Shown here: in pieces, positions 33,621-45,200 of the stretch | Layout of the letters: each line of letters begins with the position of its first letter | Position numbering within the stretch: the first letter of the stretch is position 1 | NCBI GenBank assembly: GCA_949358305.1 | Contig: OX442315.1 | Span: 36,792,427 to 36,856,426 of the forward strand | DNA length: 64,000 nt | Source: Strigamia acuminata | Taxonomy: Eukaryota > Arthropoda > Chilopoda > Geophilomorpha > Linotaeniidae | Reading direction: 5' to 3' | Made by a program: the position numbers and the translations under genes | The notes under the pieces: model-generated | Told to the model about the DNA's origin: nothing | Database searches by the model: none | Seen by the model: only the letters and a program-made list of their open reading frames with translations

Positions 33621-33925
33621 ATGAAAGCGTATCTGCTGTGTGTGTTGTTGCTATCAGCGGTGCTCCTAATTGCGAATGTCGAGGGAAAAACTAAACTGAA
33701 GATGGAAATTGAGAAAAGATATGGCAGTAGGTTTAGTTTTACAAATTTTAGTTTTAAATTCGTTTAGGCACACATTTTGATATTAAGAATTAATGCTCAA
33801 ATGTTATCTTTTCAGTGAATTGCTATGATAGCTGCCGTTGGTCAGCACCACCCGGTTATAAATTGAAGGAGGGAACTGCTAAATCCTCCACAAAATGCAA
33901 ATGCAAATACAAGTCTTATTATTAA
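33621..33925 (+). CDS. small secreted four-cysteine peptide (member 8)
   Basis: Exons 33621-33726 and 33816-33925 (89-bp intron, GTAGGT/TCAG, phase 1) give 71 aa. The signal peptide (MKAYLLCVLLLSAVLLI) ends near VEG and is followed by a Lys/Glu propiece. Exon 2 has NCYDSCRW and KCKCKY, spacing C-x3-C-x20-C-x-C, and ends KSYY. The mature peptide is basic. It is a tandem duplicate of the gene at 34751, including promoter sequence. Confidence 0.82.
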
Positions 33926-34601
33926 CTAAATCAAAAATGGAACCAAATTATCGTGTAAAACTGTAGAATTCTGCACAGATAACAATATTAAAAAGATGAC
34001 GCAGTATATTTAAAAATGCATTTTAGCTGCAGTATTTATTTTATTGCCTAGAAATCTCGTTTCAACATTGTTTTTTTATCTGGAGAAGCTTTGCTGCACG
34101 CCACCATCTTCATTAAAATAAATTTACATTTTAAAATCAAAATTGTTGTGTTATTTTGGGCGCTTGGCCAAAATAATTTAGCAATATTAGATACAGTATG
34201 CACAATAAACCTTTATTTGAAAGTAATGCTTCGTTTCATCATTGGTTTTGCCATTTATACATTCTTCTATTGTTCCAGTTTGTACTCACACCATTTACTT
34301 TTGACTACATTATTCAAACAATTTCACTTATGAGATAATGAGTCAACATTTGATTTGATCAATCATCTAATCAATCATCATCATCTAATACAGTAACTCG
34401 ATTATTCGTGACCATGACAATTTTTATTTGTACAATAAATTGAAGTTAACATTTAATTTTAGCCAGGGATGTTCAACATTTGCGTTTCCTGTTGACATTT
34501 CAATTTTTATAGATAAAAGGAAATGAAAATTGTTTATGCAATTTTAAGTGGTAATTCCTCGAAAGGTTACTTGCTTTACTTATCCTGATCGAGAACAGAA
34601 T

Positions 34602-34619
34602 TATATATATATATATAAA
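34602..34619 (+). promoter_or_regulatory. TATA repeat before peptide gene at 34751
   Basis: An alternating TATATA run ending TATAAA. The microsatellite-like extension of the TATA box distinguishes it from the copy at 33454. Confidence 0.55.
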
Positions 34620-34750
34620 CTACGAAAATACTGCATAGTGCCAGATTAACAGCAATATACACAGACCCCACACGTAAGTACTTGTATCAGAAAACACAAA
34701 CTGTAAGTAGTCATTAATTGTTGATAAATTATTTCTTAGATTGTGTAACC

Positions 34751-35053
34751 ATGAAAGTGTATTTGCTGTGTGTGCTGTTGTTGTCCGCAGTACTCCTAAT
34801 TGGAAATGTTGAGGGAAAAACTGAACTGAAGACGGAAATTTTTAAAAGACATGGCTGTACGTTTAGTTTTACTCATTCGAATTTTAAAACACATCATCCA
34901 GATACATATTGTAAGAATTAATGCTTAAATTTTCTCCTTTCAGTGAATTGCTACGATAGTTGCCGTTGGGCAACTCCACCCAATTACAGATTGAAGAAGG
35001 CAAGTGATGATTCCTTTACAAGATGCAAATGCAAATACAAGTCTTACTGGTAA
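34751..35053 (+). CDS. small secreted four-cysteine peptide (member 9)
   Basis: Exons 34751-34856 and 34944-35053 (87-bp intron, GTACGT/TCAG, phase 1) give 71 aa. Signal peptide MKVYLLCVLLLSAVLLI. Exon 2 has NCYDSCRW and RCKCKY, ending KSYW. It differs from member 8 mainly in the loop between the second and third Cys, which is the variable part across the family. Confidence 0.82.
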
Positions 35054-36270
35054 CTGCAGAAAAAACTAAAATAGATTTCTGTAAACCAGATTATGGAGCA
35101 AAACTGTAGAATTCTGCACAGATAACAATATTAAAATAAATAAAGCAATAGTTTTATACATGTATTTTAGCTACGGTTAAACTACAGTTCGCGCCCGGTA
35201 ATAACTTGATGCTAAATTCGTAACTGTTGAGTTTTACGCTTTACAATGATGCAGCGCCCCTCTCGTGGCAGTTATTGCAACAAACCGTCATATATACAGT
35301 ATTTATTAATCGCTATTAAAGCTTTCGCTGCACTTCACTACAGATTCTGACTGATTCCCATGGATGCCCATTGCCTGCGGATTCCCATCCACGGGAATTA
35401 AAATAGGTTGGAATAGGTCACATTTTTTAAACATAGAAATAGATAAATCGATTCTTGAATAGATTATGTTTAGAAATTGAAATACATTACGTTTGAAAAG
35501 GCACTTTCATTAAGTCATTACGTATTAAATTTTTCATTACACTTTCGGCAGTGACGTCACAGAATCCAGGGTCTGGTTGACGTCACCACCAGGAGTGGGA
35601 GTAGTGATAAAAAATAGAAAAATGGCCAATTCCTTTTCCTTTTTCCATTAAAATTTTAAATCTTGCAAATTTAGTTTGATTGACAAGTTAGAATTAGAAG
35701 CAACATTATTATGTTATATCTGTGGAAAAATCGTCGATAAAGATGAAATGATGATTCGAGACAAAATGCAACAACATCCGAACAGTAACATTTAATGCAG
35801 GAACTGAGCTGCAAAATTCACAGCAAAAAACACGCTTATAGAACCTTCTGGAACAATTTAACAATACTCCATATTCGAATCACTATTTGTAGTAACATAA
35901 TACCACAAAATCTTTATTTCACATAAAATATGTACAACATCGGTACATTTTTTACATAGTTGTTTCTAATTAAATTTTTTCTTTACAAACTATACACTCT
36001 ACGGCTCTAATAATGGAGCAATTTTCAAACTGATATTTCCTTGAACCAGTTACACAACTACAGAGAACGCAGTCAACAACAACAACAAAAAAACAGTTTA
36101 CCCATAAGTGTTTGCTTTCAACGTGTAATTGTAGGGTAGAAACATTCATATAAACTTACGTAAAAACGTCAGGTAATTTAGAAGCAATTTTTATGCATTT
36201 TAAAATTATGTAATAATTATTGTGTTTTATGATGCAAAATAACATTGAATACAATGTGAAGGATGTTTGC
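35054..36270. other. intergenic with two CRE-like palindromes
   Basis: No gene seen. Two perfect TGACGTCA octamers stand at 35552-35559 and 35578-35585, 26 bp start to start, the canonical CREB/ATF half-site pair. No transcription unit nearby is obvious: the closest are the gene ends at 35053 and 36271. Confidence 0.5.
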
Positions 36271-39200
36271 TTAAGTTAAAAAAATAGCAGCAAAAGTTAA
36301 AACAAGAGGAGCAAGTATGAGATAATTGTTTAAAAGAACGGTCATTGAACCAGATAAATTCTCATGATGCTCCTCAATATATTCTTTGCACGGAGACGCC
36401 ATGAGTGCAATGGTTAAAAGGGATTTCGTAATTTCCATGGCTGTTTTATCTTCACATTCATCAAGGTGGTCGACTACACACGTTCCCCAACTTCCACGGC
36501 GGCTAAACATTAAAAAAATTAAAATAATAATTAATAAAATCAATAAGATAAAATAATATAAAATAAAGTACAACTCCAAACACAATTGCAAAATACGTGA
36601 GGTGGACACAGAAGAATGGATGTCAACTTATTATTCGTAAATGGCAAATGGTCTTTGCATCAAACGGCTTTACACTAACTGTGACTCGGACACTCGGTAA
36701 CCGGATTACTCAGTAATATTCCTCGTAATACTCTCTGAACGTAATTATTGCTACCGGTATTGCTCGAGATGTATCAGAAAAACTTGATGCAAAAGAACAA
36801 GAAACATAACGTTTACTGCCATTTGCTACAACAAAATATTGTATTTAGAGTAAAAAGTAAAAAAGTGTAAAAACTGCTCCATTTAGCATATTTGTATTTT
36901 GCATTTGCCTTATTTTGTATCACTATTTGTGACGCTGCACTAGCAGCGCCACCTGCTTGCTTGACCGTTATTAAATACTTATAGTTTGACCTTAGTAATG
37001 GCCACTCCAGTTTGAGTCAGTTCCATTACTTAAATTTACATATATTGATAAAACATATCAAAAACAATCAAGTAAACCTTTTTAAAACAATTTTAACAGC
37101 CGATGGTAAAAGGTGTAATCGGGAGGTGTAAACCAAAATGTGTAAAAATTGTGTCAAATGGCAGTTTTACTCCTTTTGGTAGAAGGTCTAAGAAATGGAG
37201 TTTATTTACACACAAGGATGTATCATGACACCTGCAAGGTGTACAAGCACAAAGATGTTAATACTTACACCTCAAAGGTGTAATTTTACCCCAAAAAGGA
37301 GTCAAAATAGGAACAAGCGTTTTACACCTATAAAAGTGTGCAAAACCTTACACCCTTTAACACCTATAGTTCTCCTAGTGTTCGTACACCATAACAATTA
37401 TCCAATCTGATCTCTCGTGAAGGAAATTACGTAAGTACAGTATATCAGTAAGTCTTCTTTGGCCAAAAGTTTGTTGATTGGTTAGATAGTAAAATTGCAA
37501 TTGAGCGAATAAACACTAATGGTGTATACTTACTCGCAGAACTCCTTTATTCGATATGATTTTTGAAACCAAACGTCATTTATATTGCTAAACTTTGTAT
37601 TGCAATCATTAATTCTGGCCTCTTTCGACTTTAAACACTGTCTGAATGGATCCTGCATGATTCCTATAAAATTATTTGAAATATATAGTTAATCAAATCA
37701 TCCAAATGTTAGTTAGAGCACTGGAAAAGAATATGGTTTTAAGAGTTGTGACCGATTCACGGTCACTAACAACACAGAACCCACATGGCCAGTCCAACCC
37801 CACGCCAAGTGGAGTTGTAAATTAAAGCTTTACAGTTTTTGTTAAGTTATTGTAAAATTGAAGTAACATTTGAAAATTAACATTGTATTTACACACTTCT
37901 TAAATTTTATGTGTAAATTAGACATTTACATTAAATTTAAGTTGGTTGTAAATATTTTGGAATTGATGTATGGGTTTATCACCAGCTGGCAACATATTTC
38001 AAAAATAGAAAACTAGGAAATTTATATTTGTAAAATATGGGGTTGGTTCTATCAATTGTACTCCAACACTTAATTAAAACCTTATGTTGGGAGTTAGATG
38101 AAACAAAAAGGTGATACAAATTCCATAGTTTAGTATTTTAATTTGGTTCTAGGGTTTGTAACTGTTGTGTACCTAAACCATTTGATTGTTACAATAATGA
38201 TTGACACATGTAATATAAATTAATTGTTGTTGCGGTTGCCTAGGCAGCCATTCACAGAATAAATCAGTATGTGCAAATGAGTGAATAGGTGTACATGTTT
38301 TGTCTCGCCGTCCCGTTGGGACAGGCCTATTTTAGGAAACGGACAGTTTTGGCAAGGAATGCTAAAGTGGCGCAGTTGACCAGGCATACAGCCTGCGCGT
38401 TTGGGGATTTTTGGCAAAATCAAGGACATTAATTAAAGAACGAATGAGCAGTTTGCAAGACGAAAATCGGACGTAACCGTTGCATTTGGAACGTCGAACG
38501 TTCGATCACACTCCATCTTGACCAGTTGACACAATGGCAGCTCCAAAGGTGATTCTAGGCCATCCGGGACCTTTCGACGGCAAATACGCCGCCGATTGGG
38601 ACCGGTACCTGGAGCGAGTTGCCGAATTTAGGGCGTTAAATGACATACCCGATGTTAAGCAAAAACCGCTGTTGTTATCCCTTATTGGACCGAAGGCTTA
38701 TGCAGAGTTGCAAAAAGCCGCCCACCCGGCCAAGTTGTCGACAAAAACTTATCAGGACGTAGTAGATTTGATGCGAGTACATCTGGAACCGATCGCCCAA
38801 CCGCATGTGTGCCGCCAGAGATTGGGGCTGCGCATGCGAAAGAAAGACGAGTCGGTGGAGCAGTATTTGACCGTTTTAAAAGGTTTAGCACAACCTTGTG
38901 GGTTTGCGACGCCGGAAGAGGATGATGCCGGCGTGTTGGATGCGTTTTTGAGAGGCATCAACGATGGAGGTATGCGGAAATATATTATGCTTTACGAAAA
39001 TTTGACTTTGAAGCAAGCTGCTAAGCTGGCAACTTCCTACGAGTCAGCCATGGCGACGCCGTCTGCTAGTGTGGACGCCGGAGTGACTCCGGATGCGCCA
39101 ATGCATTTGGTGGACGTGGAGGTCAACCAAGTCCGACAGTTTCGTCCTGCGAGACGCGGAGGCGCGACTGGCGGCGGATTTGCACCAAGTGGTTCGAGAG

Positions 39201-42200
39201 CGGGGCCCAGCGGTTCCGGTTGGCGAGGCGGTCGAGGAGGCCCCTCCGGAGGTGGTCAACGGGGTCGCGGTAGAGCGGGCGCTCGTGCTCCCGCAGGAAT
39301 TGCGTGTTGGCATTGTGGTGGTCCACATTTCAGGTACCAGTGTCCGGACTGGACCCGGAGAGGCGATGCAGGACAGGAGAGTGTGCAAGAAAATGGTGAC
39401 AATAGTTTTAAGCCCGAATTTAGACAAAAGTCGGTGCCTGTGAATGTTGTGACATGGCAGGAGGAGGAAGATGAAGGAGTGCCCCCTGATTCGTGGGATG
39501 TGTTTCATGTTGAGCAAACAGAAAAAAGATTTCCCCCATTTTGGGCAGCGCTTCAAATTTGTGGCCGTCCTTGGCAGTTTCAGGTCGATTCGGGCGCGGA
39601 GAGGTCACTCGTGTCATGGGCGCAATTTGCGTCGCTTGCGGGGGCGGGCGGGTGTTTTCCTGCCCTTCGCAGGTCAGACGTGTCACTCAAGGCGTACGCA
39701 GGCGCGCCGATTGCCGTATTTGGTGAGGTGTCGTTGGCTGTGAGGTATCTGGGATTCGAGGGGGAGGTGGAGTTTTTAGTAGTTGAGGGCGAGGGGCCCA
39801 ATTTGTTGGGTAGGGACCTCATTGGGCGTTTGGGCGTGAAAGTGGAAGAGCAAGTGGCGGACTCAGCCCCGGGTGGTCAAGAGTTCGTGGAAGTGCATCA
39901 ATCAATTGATGCAAGTGCCGAGTCACAATTGGCAGCCCTGTTGGAAAAATTTGCAGAAATTTTTGAGGTCGGGTTGGGGGCATTTGATGGGCCCCCAATT
40001 GATTTAAGAATGCGGGCAGATGTTACGCCACGATTTTTCAGGCCCCGCCCGGTCCCAATCCCTCTCAGGCCCCTCGTCGAGAAAGAGATTGACCGGTTGG
40101 TGGCAGAGGGGATCTTTACCCCCATCACTTTTTCCGAGTGGGCCACACCATTGGTGGTCGTGAGGAAAAAGGATGGGGGGGTTCGCCTTTGCGGCGATTA
40201 CCGATCCACCATCAACATCGCCATCGAACCGGATCCGTTTCCCCTCCCCTCAATCGCAGATATTTTTGCACAGGTGGGGAGAGCCACGATATTCTCAAAG
40301 CTTGATTACAGACACGCTTACCAACAGTTGAAATTGTCCCAGAAATCCGCGATTATAGCGGCGGTGAACACGATTAAAGGCCTAATGGCCGTAAATCGTT
40401 TGCCCTTCGGGACTATTAGCAGTAGCGGGATATTCCAGAGAACAGCCGAGGGAGTTGTGGCAGGAATCAATAAAATTTTCGTCTACCAAGACGATATTTT
40501 GATTGCCACAATCACGGTGGAAGAACACCTGGTGATTATCGCGCTAGTTTTCGAGAGGTTGTTTAAGAAAAAACTTCGTTTGTGTCGCGCGAAATGCGTC
40601 TTTTGCGTAACATCTATCGAGTTTTTGGGGTTTCAACTGGCGCATGGCGGCGTTTCCCCATTACCCGAGCGAGTGAGGGCCATCACCGAGATTAAGGCCC
40701 CAACAGAAGTGACTCAGGTCAAGTCTTTTCTCGGCCTGATCAACTTCTACGGCCAGTTTGTCCAGGGTTTATCGACGATGGCAGCGCCATTGTACGCGTT
40801 GCTTGTCAAGGGGCAGCCGTGGATGTGGTCGAAAACGCAGGAAAGCGCGTTTAATCGCATTAAACAGGCACTTGTGTCGGCTCCCGTTTTAAAATTTTAC
40901 GATTTGAGTCGACCTGCCGTTGTTGTGGCCGACGCGTCCCCAGTGGGGGTGGGGGCGGTGCTGGCCCAAGTGGGCACCGATAACAGAGAGTGGCCGGTAG
41001 TGTATGCGTCGCGCTCCTTGTCATCTGCTGAAAGGAATTATGCGCAGATCGACAAGGAGGCGCTGGCCATCCTGTTTGCAGTGAAAAGGTTCCACCAATA
41101 CATCTGCGGACGCCATTTCTCGATTTACACGGACCATCGCCCGTTGCTGGGTATTCTCGGGAGGAATCGCCCAATTTCTAATATAATCGCGCCGAGGATG
41201 TTGCGATGGGCTTTAGCTTTAGCTTGCTACGATTATGAGCTGATGTATCGAAAAGGCGTGGATGTTTCCAACGCCGATGCATTAAGCCGCGCACCAGTTG
41301 ATCCACCATTAAATGTGAAAACTAATATTTATACTTTCCTAACAGAACTTACTTTGGAGAGCCTGATCGCAAGGCAGGAACTGGTGTTGGCCACGGGCAG
41401 TGATCCGGTTCTGCGCGAGGTGATGCGAATGGTGAAGTCGGGCGTGTGGACTGCTGTTGGTGATAAGAGCGAGTTTCAGCCTTATAAAGACCGTTTTCTC
41501 GAGCTGTCGTTGGATTCCGGCGTGGTCGTATGGGGAGAGAGGTTTGTTGTGCCCGCGACGCTCGTGCAGCGTGCGCTGCAGTTGCTGCACGATGGGCACG
41601 TCGGCATCGTGTCGATGAAGGGCCGTGCGCGAGCCGCGTTTTGGTGGCCGACAGTCAACGCTGATATCGCCGCGCACTGTGCCGCTTGTGAGACGTGCAA
41701 ACGGCTGGCCCCCATGCCGCCTTGCGCGCTGCCGGTGAATTGGCCGCGTGCTGCTCTCCCCTGGGAGCGAATCCATCTAGACTACGCCGGGCCCCTGCTT
41801 GGCAAGATGATTTTAATAATCGTCGATGCTCTATCAGGGTGGATAGAAGCACAAGCAGTTGCTTCTGCAACCAGCGGCGCGACAATTGCGGTTTTGCGGC
41901 GTTTGTTCGCCGACTTTGGCTTGCCGGTCACGGTCGTGTCGGACAACGCCACGTGCTTTACGTCGCGCGAGTTTCGTGATTTCCTAGAAAGAAACGCTGT
42001 GTCGCAGCTCTGGTCACCACCATTTCATCCGCAGAGCAACGGTCGGGCGGAACGCGCGGTGCGCGAGTTTAAAGACCGTTTGGCGAAAATTACCAGCGGT
42101 AGTCTGGACGTCCGGATTTCGCGCGTGTTGTTCGCGCATCATACTTCGGTAGGGGGAAGGGATGGTCTGACCCCCGCCCACAGATTCCTCGCGCGCCCGT

Positions 42201-45200
42201 TACGCACACATTTGCATTTGACCAGGGCGAGTGCCGATCATGTGGTCAGCGCCCCTGAATTGGCGGAAATCAGTAGGAGAAATTTTGCAGAAAATGACAT
42301 TGTATGGTACAAAGTGTTCCCAGCGACAACAAAGTTGTGGAGAGCTGCAGTGGTTCTCAAAAGAAAGGGAGCCGTGATTTACGAAGTACGTGACGTGGAA
42401 ACTCTTGTGGTGCATGTTAGGCACATAAATCAGCTGCGTGCACGCGTGTTGACGAGAGCAGCCACCGGCGGTCCTGCAAGGAGTGTGGTGTCACCGCGGG
42501 ACCAGCCGGGCGAGGGGAGCTCGCAGGCCAGGCCGGTGGTGGACGAACAAGTTGAGGAACAGTGGATGTTATTTCTTGACCCGCCCCGGGTGGTGGTTCA
42601 CCCACCATCATCATCATCATCTGAGGAAGCGGTGCAAGAGCAAGTCGTAAATATCATAAATGACAATTTATTTGCAGAAATTGAACAGCACCCAATTGAG
42701 GAGTTGGTGGCAGAAATTGGCGTACAGCAGCCTGGCGAGGTGTTGATTGTCGAGGAGGACAGACAACAGCCCGCCGTTGATCCGAAAGACGGTGCGATCG
42801 TGGTCGACCGCAGGCGACTGAGTGTGTGCCTTGAGAGGATCGACGATTTGCTGCTCGCAAGAACGCCAGATCCGACAGTCGAGAATGACGCGGCACTCGC
42901 GGATGACGTTGATGACATTCAAGCTGGCGTTGCGGGTGCCCGGAGCTTTGTGGAGTTCCATCTACCTGAGTCGGACAGTAGTGGGTCAAGCGACGACGTC
43001 GCGTCAGATGAGCATCCCGAGGCTCCGTCGACGTCTCGGGAGCATCCGCAGAGAGAGCGTCGACCCCCCGAGAGGTATCGAGACCCGAATGTCCAAGTGT
43101 CCATGCCGGTTAAGAAAAAGCGGAAGAAGAACCCCAAACAAGCATGAGCTTGTCTGAAAGTCTGCAGAAAAGATTACTTGTTCTTTTGTAAATTAGGCGG
43201 ATAAGTAATGCCAAAGTTCGGTTAATTAATGAAAAATGTATGTGTTAAAATTTTGGTTAATTAAGGAAATTTAGATGTCAAAGTTTGGTTGTTTGTGAAT
43301 CAGATGGTTTATTTCAGTTTTGAGAATTTGGTGTCACAAAACTGGGGGGAGTAATGTTGTGTACCTAAACCATTTGATTGTTACAATAATGATTGACACA
43401 TGTAATATAAATTAATTGTTGTTGCGGTTGCCTAGGCAGCCATTCACAGAATAAATCAGTATGTGCAAATGAGTGAATAGGTGTACATGTTTTGTCTCGC
43501 CGTCCCGTTGGGACAGGCCTATTTTAGGAAACGGACAGTTTTGGCAAGGAATGCTAAAGTAACACATCGATGCGAGCTTGTGTCACTGAGGTCCTAAGCA
43601 GCCTAGCTCGCCACCGGTGCTAGGTACATTGGCCCGCAATCCCGCATTATGGTCTCAGCTTGCTTATCCTGTCCAACACAATCAGTTCTAAATCTAATTT
43701 CCTGCCATTTTAAATTTTCTTTTCTTATTCTTCATGTGTAATCTCAGATTAGCTCCAGCTTAAACCAGGAACCGGTTCAACGTATAAGTGTAAGTAGTGC
43801 GACGCTTAGCATAAGTAGAATAAGAATACTCGGGATGTTCCTTTTGAAAATTTGATGAAAACACACTCAGTGCACTTGATGTTGAAATTTTGTTAGTATT
43901 AACTTACTCGTTAATTCTGCTTGACTGTTACCGCACACAAAAGTTATGACGGCGTTTATAGAGGTTAGCGTGTCAACGAAAGCTTCGCTTTTGCGTTCGA
44001 ACTGGAAGCAATTTGCCAGTTTTTTGTTAGCACTGTCGAAGCAACCTGTAAACGCGCTATTTCTGAAACAAAAATAAAAAGTACAACGTTAAAACAAAGA
44101 AAAATTATATCACGAAGAGAATAATTGTGATTACTGACCGGCATACTAGTTCCTTTAATTCCTCATAATTATTCATTCCGTACGCTTTCCATAATTTTCC
44201 AGTTTCCCTAACAACACATTCATCGTGGATTCGAATTTCGTTTTCCAAAACATAGCCTTCTTTTTTTAAGCAATGGTCAGAGTCAGTAACTAAAAGTGAT
44301 TTGACTTCACCGGCATGCTCGGCATCACTCAATACACCTAAAGATATATCACAACATGAATAAATAGTAATTGAAAAAAATCTGTCATTATTTTAAAAAA
44401 GAGAGTTGTGATTCAAGTGTTATACTCGTATTTGCAATTTGCATGTAAAAGTGTATATAAAAATAATACATTTTAGAGCATCTAAAACTCCCATTTTGTA
44501 TTAATAATGAAGTACTGCAACTGAAAGTGTATTTTTGCAATAAAATATTTTTTGAGCACACATGAAACATTGTTTTTCGTTCATTGCGTATTTTTACATC
44601 TGAATACTGCAAATGACTTTGCCTGCGTCAACACATGATTAAAGAATTAAAGGATTGCACAATAATGGCCCAAAGTCTTCTAGTAATGTAAAAAAAAAGC
44701 AACCAACTGTATAATTGCAATTTTAAAATAGTCGTAATTCAAAAATAAGTGGGTTAATTGGATTGACGATCTTTAACACAACACAATGGATGATTATTTG
44801 AGGTAATTACTAAAAGGTGAACAATTTCTCTACTTACAATATACATCCGAGTTATTTCATTAGTTTGGTTACTCAAGGTTATGGTGAAAACTGCATAGCA
44901 TTTAAGCTAGGAAGAGTTGAGTGAAATGTTATTCTATGACATGTAATGTAATTACTCTAAAACTCATCTGTTTACACTGCATGCTAATCATCAAGTTGAT
45001 GAATAAATGCCAATTTAGCGATTAAAGAAGGAAATTGTTGTTTTGAAAGTTTAAAATCAATTTTTAAAAAAAAATGAAATGGTGTTTCCAATTGAATTTG
45101 AACATGGATTCTTCAATTAATTTTTATTAATATCCCAATATGTCATTATTTTGTGTGGACACATTCATTGCTTAGAATATCTACTTCAAAACTATTAGAT

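Larger units (their letters stand above)
38163..43558 (+). mobile_element. mag-like Ty3/gypsy retrotransposon, complete
   Basis: A 5396-bp element with 204-bp LTRs that look identical, flanked by GTAAC (38158-38162 and 43559-43563). It carries one gag-pol frame. The LTR begins TGTTGTG but ends GCTAAA rather than CA. If GT is counted inside the LTR, the duplication shrinks to AAC. It sits antisense in an intron of the haemolymph-protein-like gene. Identical LTRs and an open frame indicate a young insertion. The lineage call (mag) rests on the RNase H/RT style and single polyprotein, and is moderate. Confidence 0.9.

Noticed and set aside
36503-36609. N-terminal extension of the last exon of the haemolymph-protein-like gene as an independent 112-aa membrane protein
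   Set aside because: It crosses a good TTTAG acceptor at 36503 into AT-rich intron sequence, whereas splicing to 37534 is in phase and continues the cysteine pattern.
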